Positions 61,368 to 64,000 of a DNA stretch of 64,000 nt are shown in pieces. This stretch comes from Azorinus chamasolen (taxonomy: Eukaryota > Mollusca > Bivalvia > Cardiida > Solecurtidae). The stretch covers positions 35,439,846 to 35,503,845 of the forward strand of contig OY755243.1 of assembly GCA_963576725.1 (NCBI GenBank), given 5' to 3'. The notes under the pieces were generated by a model. The model was not told the DNA's origin. It made no database searches and was given only the letters and a program-made list of their open reading frames with translations. Both the position numbers and the translations under genes were made by a program. Positions within the stretch are counted from its first letter, which is position 1; every line of letters starts with the position of its first letter.

Positions 61368-61745
61368 TACAGTTAATCTTGTTTGAAGCGGTCGTTTGTT
61401 GATTAAACATGGTATTTTAAGAACATGTGGTTGTTTGACCCTTTCCTCCGTGAATATTTATGTAAAAAATTATGACATAATGAATACTAATTAGATTAAT
61501 TGCTACAATAGAATATAGGACACAGGAAGTTTGGGCGATGGCAGAAACTGTAGAATCATATCTATATTATATAATAAGCAAACAGCAGACCCTGATCTGA
61601 CGGCTCCTATAGGAGCCGTCTGATCTGTGTCTACTTTGTTTGCAAAGGCGTAGAATGGCGTATTTAAGGAGCAAAGGGTTAACGCAGGACAAAACTAATG
61701 CAGAAAGCTATTTGTTACATTGCCTTAAGCTACCACTCACCTTAT
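61368..61745. mobile_element. MITE family B split by an A1 insertion
   Basis: TACAGTTAATCTTGTTTGAAG and ATGTGGTTGTTTGA left. CGCAGGACAAAACTAATGCAG and CCTTAAGCTACCACTC resume after the A1. Confidence 0.7.
61435..61682 (-). mobile_element. MITE family A1 nested in B
   Basis: TTGACCCTTTCCTCCGTGAA (TTAA mutated to TTGA) and AGGAGCAAAGGGTTAA ends; core GCAGACCCTGATCTGACGG / CCGTCTGATCTGTGTCTAC with CTCCTATAGGAG apex. Confidence 0.9.
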
Positions 61746-62110
61746 GACCCAGATCAGTAGATTTCTTCTAAATCTTCAGATATATGTTACTGTAACTGTA
61801 TTCAGTCGTTTTATCTGTGCACATCTTTTCTGTTTATTTAGTAAACTCCGAAATCCTTTGTAATGTTTTGATTTGGTTTGAAACCAGATTGTCAAAGAAG
61901 CAGCATGCTGATGATTTACTATGACGGATTTATACTACAATTGATCTGGGTCCAAACAGTTTACAAATGACAGATTTTTTATTAATAATTCAGCACAGGT
62001 GAAGTCCACTATCATGCATAATGTGTTGTTGTTTTTTTTATAAAAAAAAAGTGTATACATATCGATGAGTCAACAAGTATTCGGTCTGTAAGATTAGATA
62101 GTATTCAATC
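61746..62110. other. Non-coding, core scrap
   Basis: AATTGATCTGGGTCCAAACAG near 61938-61960 is a lone E-type core arm; nothing else recognised. Confidence 0.4.
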
Positions 62111-62111
62111 A

Positions 62112-62386
62112 TAGCCCTTTGCTTAATGAACATTAATGTGAGAAATAATGACATCTCTTAACCCTTTCCTCCATAAATACACCTTTCTACGCCTCTGTAA
62201 AGGTCACTTTTTGAAACCATTGTGATAAATAGAGCATCTGCTCCAAAGGAGTAAATGCTCTATTTATTACAATGATTTCTGAACTACACAATTCTAACAT
62301 TTTCCTTTTCTCTAGTTAATGCTCCTTTTCGGTAGATTTATTCAAAGAGGTTGGATCTAAAAATAGCCTATGCGGGAAAGGGTTAA
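62112..62386 (+). mobile_element. A1 scrap abutting a C with A1-like end
   Basis: TAGCCCTTTGCTTAATG and TGAGAAATAATGACATC (A1) stop at 62157. C then begins TTAACCCTTTCCTCCATAAA, has the usual core (apex CTCCAAAGGAG) and CTCCTTTTCGGTAGATTTA, and ends GCGGGAAAGGGTTAA. Confidence 0.85.
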
Positions 62387-62409
62387 ATGTGAATTAGCCG
62401 AATTCTTAT

Positions 62410-62620
62410 AAAGGCATTATAAACTTGTGACAGCTTAATGCAGATCTAAAGTAATGCTGTGGGAGCTTTCAGTAATGTATTCATGACGTCATTGTTTCTG
62501 ACATTAATATTCAACATGGATGTTTTATGCTTTTGAGTAATAACGATTAAACGTTTGTCAAACAGTATTGATCCTGGTCAGAGATCGAGTTCCTCGAGAT
62601 CCAAAATGTCCTCAAAGTCA
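62410..62620. mobile_element. B scrap, A1 right end and E core
   Basis: GACAGCTTAATGCAGATC (B), ATTCATGACGTCATTGTTTC (A1), then AACAGTATTGATCCTGGTC with GAGTTCCTCGAGATCC (E). Confidence 0.5.
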
Positions 62621-62817
62621 TTTAAGTCATGACTAGCTTTATAAGGGTAAGGACATAAAATAAATACCAAATTACTCATTCCGCATAAATGTGCTTATTC
62701 AACAATACCGGTAACTGCTTTCGGAGGACAAAAGTGTCCACAGTGACTTACAATAGGAATGTAAATGACGGAAAACTTGATACGGGGATTCGCAACGCAT
62801 CATTTCAAGGAGACTAC

Positions 62818-63088
62818 TTTTAACCGCATTGCAAACAGAATAGACCAAGATCAAAAGACCACTACAATATATTATATAAAGCTCTCACTGGTTACCTCGT
62901 GAATATTCGTGTAACAAATGATGACATCATTTTTATAATGGTATGTAGATATCAGATATCTTGACCATGACAGAAAAAGTAGAATCAGATCTATGTTACC
63001 CCGTCAGCAAACGGAATAGGCCCTGGTCAGACGGCTCCTGATCCGAATCGTCTCTTTTTTCAAGGACTGCCAGACTAAGGATTAATAA
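62818..63088 (-). mobile_element. A half-core and a family A1 element
   Basis: ACAGAATAGACCAAGATCA is one arm. From about 62885: CTCGTGAATATTCGTGTAAC, TTGACCATGACAGAAAAAG, core GGCCCTGGTCAGACGGCTCC with shortened partner, and end AGACTAAGGATTAA. Confidence 0.65.
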
Positions 63089-63274
63089 AAAATATTCACT
63101 GTGAATTTCTTCTGTATACTTACTTAATATCATGTTAATCATGGCAACCAGTTTTGTTTCAAGATCATTGCGGTTTTACTTGCAAAATGCTCGAAATATT
63201 AATCGACAGGATATAAAGTCTCACGTTTGCAGCAATCGATCAATATTGACTTAATTTGACCTTTGTGATACATT

Positions 63275-63365
63275 TAAAATTCTCCCTGTTGCATATTTCA
63301 TGAAAAATTAACGCCGTATGCGACTAATTGGCAATTAGACTGTGCATGCCCCAACTGATTTGTCA
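63275..63365 (-). mobile_element. Family A left-arm fragment
   Basis: AATTCTCCCTGTTGCATATTT, ATTAACGCCGTATGCGAC and GTGCATGCCCCAACTG. Confidence 0.4.
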
Positions 63366-63465
63366 CTATGGTCTCATCTATAGCTGTCATGTTTTACAAG
63401 GTTTAGTTTTCTAACAGTCCTAGGTCCGTAATGAATGAGACGCCATCTTGATTAAATATGGCGAG

Positions 63466-63696
63466 TTAACACTTTCCTTCATACAAACGCCTTTTCCAGG
63501 CATTTTCAAACAGAGTAGACCCAGATCAGACGGAGCCTGTAGGCTCAGTTTGCTTATAAACTTATTATTGATTTGATTTTACACTTTCTAGCAATATAAA
63601 AACGTCCTTATACATGTGCCATTGCAAACACTGAGCTAATTAATATGCATGATTGACATTTTGTCTTACATGAATATTCAACAGGTAAAGGGTTAA
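63466..63696 (+). mobile_element. MITE family A3, shortened core
   Basis: TTAACACTTTCCTTCATACAA and CAACAGGTAAAGGGTTAA ends. Left core GACCCAGATCAGACGG is intact; the right arm is reduced to GCCTGTAGGCTCAG. Confidence 0.85.
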
Positions 63697-64000
63697 ACGT
63701 GTAGCGTAAGGCGGGGAGTAATGGGGACGAAATGCAGAATTCAAGGGATTTCCGAAAAGAGTCACGTCATCCGAAATGGAAATAAGGGATCTTCTTCCCT
63801 TTTTGTGTCATCCTTGATATTGATGTGACTGACATGGTTCATTTATTATTTTATGAAGTGTATATATGCATCGCTTTAATTATCACAATGTTGATAAATG
63901 TTTCAGTGTATTGCTATTGTAACCATGTTACTTGCACAATATTGTAATGACTCTCTCTAGCATCTATCTATATATCCCTGTACCAGATAGAGATGCTAAT
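63697..64000. other. Non-coding, nothing recognised
   Basis: No repeat family or exon up to the window end. Confidence 0.4.

Noticed and set aside
1200..63640. Many GC-rich hairpins as transcription terminators
   Set aside because: They are centres of transposable elements with paired ends, not bacterial terminators.

Overview
This is eukaryotic, intron-scale DNA, most likely from a marine bivalve mollusc. It is AT-rich, has no prokaryotic gene layout and no long ORF that looks like a normal gene. It carries several repeat elements with GTCCGTCC tracts that I associate with bivalve genomes (the organism is an inference). The only coding sequence I trust is one 43-codon exon (35891-36019, + strand) from a protein kinase N-lobe. 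It carries the VAIK lysine motif and the alphaC glutamate. It has a pyrimidine-tract/CAG acceptor and a GTAAGA donor, and is phase 0 on both sides. I could not find its glycine-loop or catalytic-loop exons, so most of the window is probably the two large introns around it. Two much weaker exon candidates are at 59957-60067 and 53159-53320.

The rest is a dense mosaic of short non-autonomous DNA transposons (MITEs), roughly two-fifths of the window by hand tally. Names used here: A1, A2, A3, C, E, F, G, H and I are TTAA-flanked elements starting CCC(T/A)T and ending A(T/A)GGG, a piggyBac-like end pattern. Each has a palindromic hairpin core in its middle. B (subtypes B2, B3, B4) is TA-flanked with TACAGT(A/T)AAACC ends, pogo/Tigger-like, with a longer central hairpin. 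D is a hairpin element with the core CACTCTTTAGAATCGTCTC. Nested copies give the target sites directly: A and C elements sit inside B elements at TTAA in five places, and a B sits inside an A1 at TA.

The most unusual signal is that A, E, F, H and I (and G more loosely) have different outer arms and ends but related cores, approximately AAACAG-N-GA(C/T)CC(A)GAT(C/G)AGAC. In many copies the same stem position (CCAGAT on one arm, ATCAGG on the other) is mismatched. Families A, B and C also share the apex CTCC-TATA-GGAG, and some C copies carry A1-type ends. This points to module exchange or to constraint on a hairpin.

Tandem arrays are frequent and several grew inside MITEs: 43 bp at 2365, 26 bp at 6921, 18 bp at 28136 and 27 bp at 46234. 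Others stand alone: a 12-bp array at 10395-11110, a 69/72-bp array at 12935-14188, 160-bp units at 30563-31250, an exact 152-bp period at 31917-32930, and 21-bp arrays at 35031 and 59807. Three longer elements (30362-31328, 31795-32968, 44371-45306) share a GTCCG-rich head and a CTTGTT/CTAGTT tail, reminiscent of Helitron/Helentron-related interspersed elements.

Three short MITE-free, CpG-dense islets (27700-27880, 46875-47015, 56221-56610) and a perfect NRF-1-type palindrome (802-813) are the best candidates for regulatory DNA. I found no canonical tRNA, rRNA, CRISPR array or complete transposase gene.
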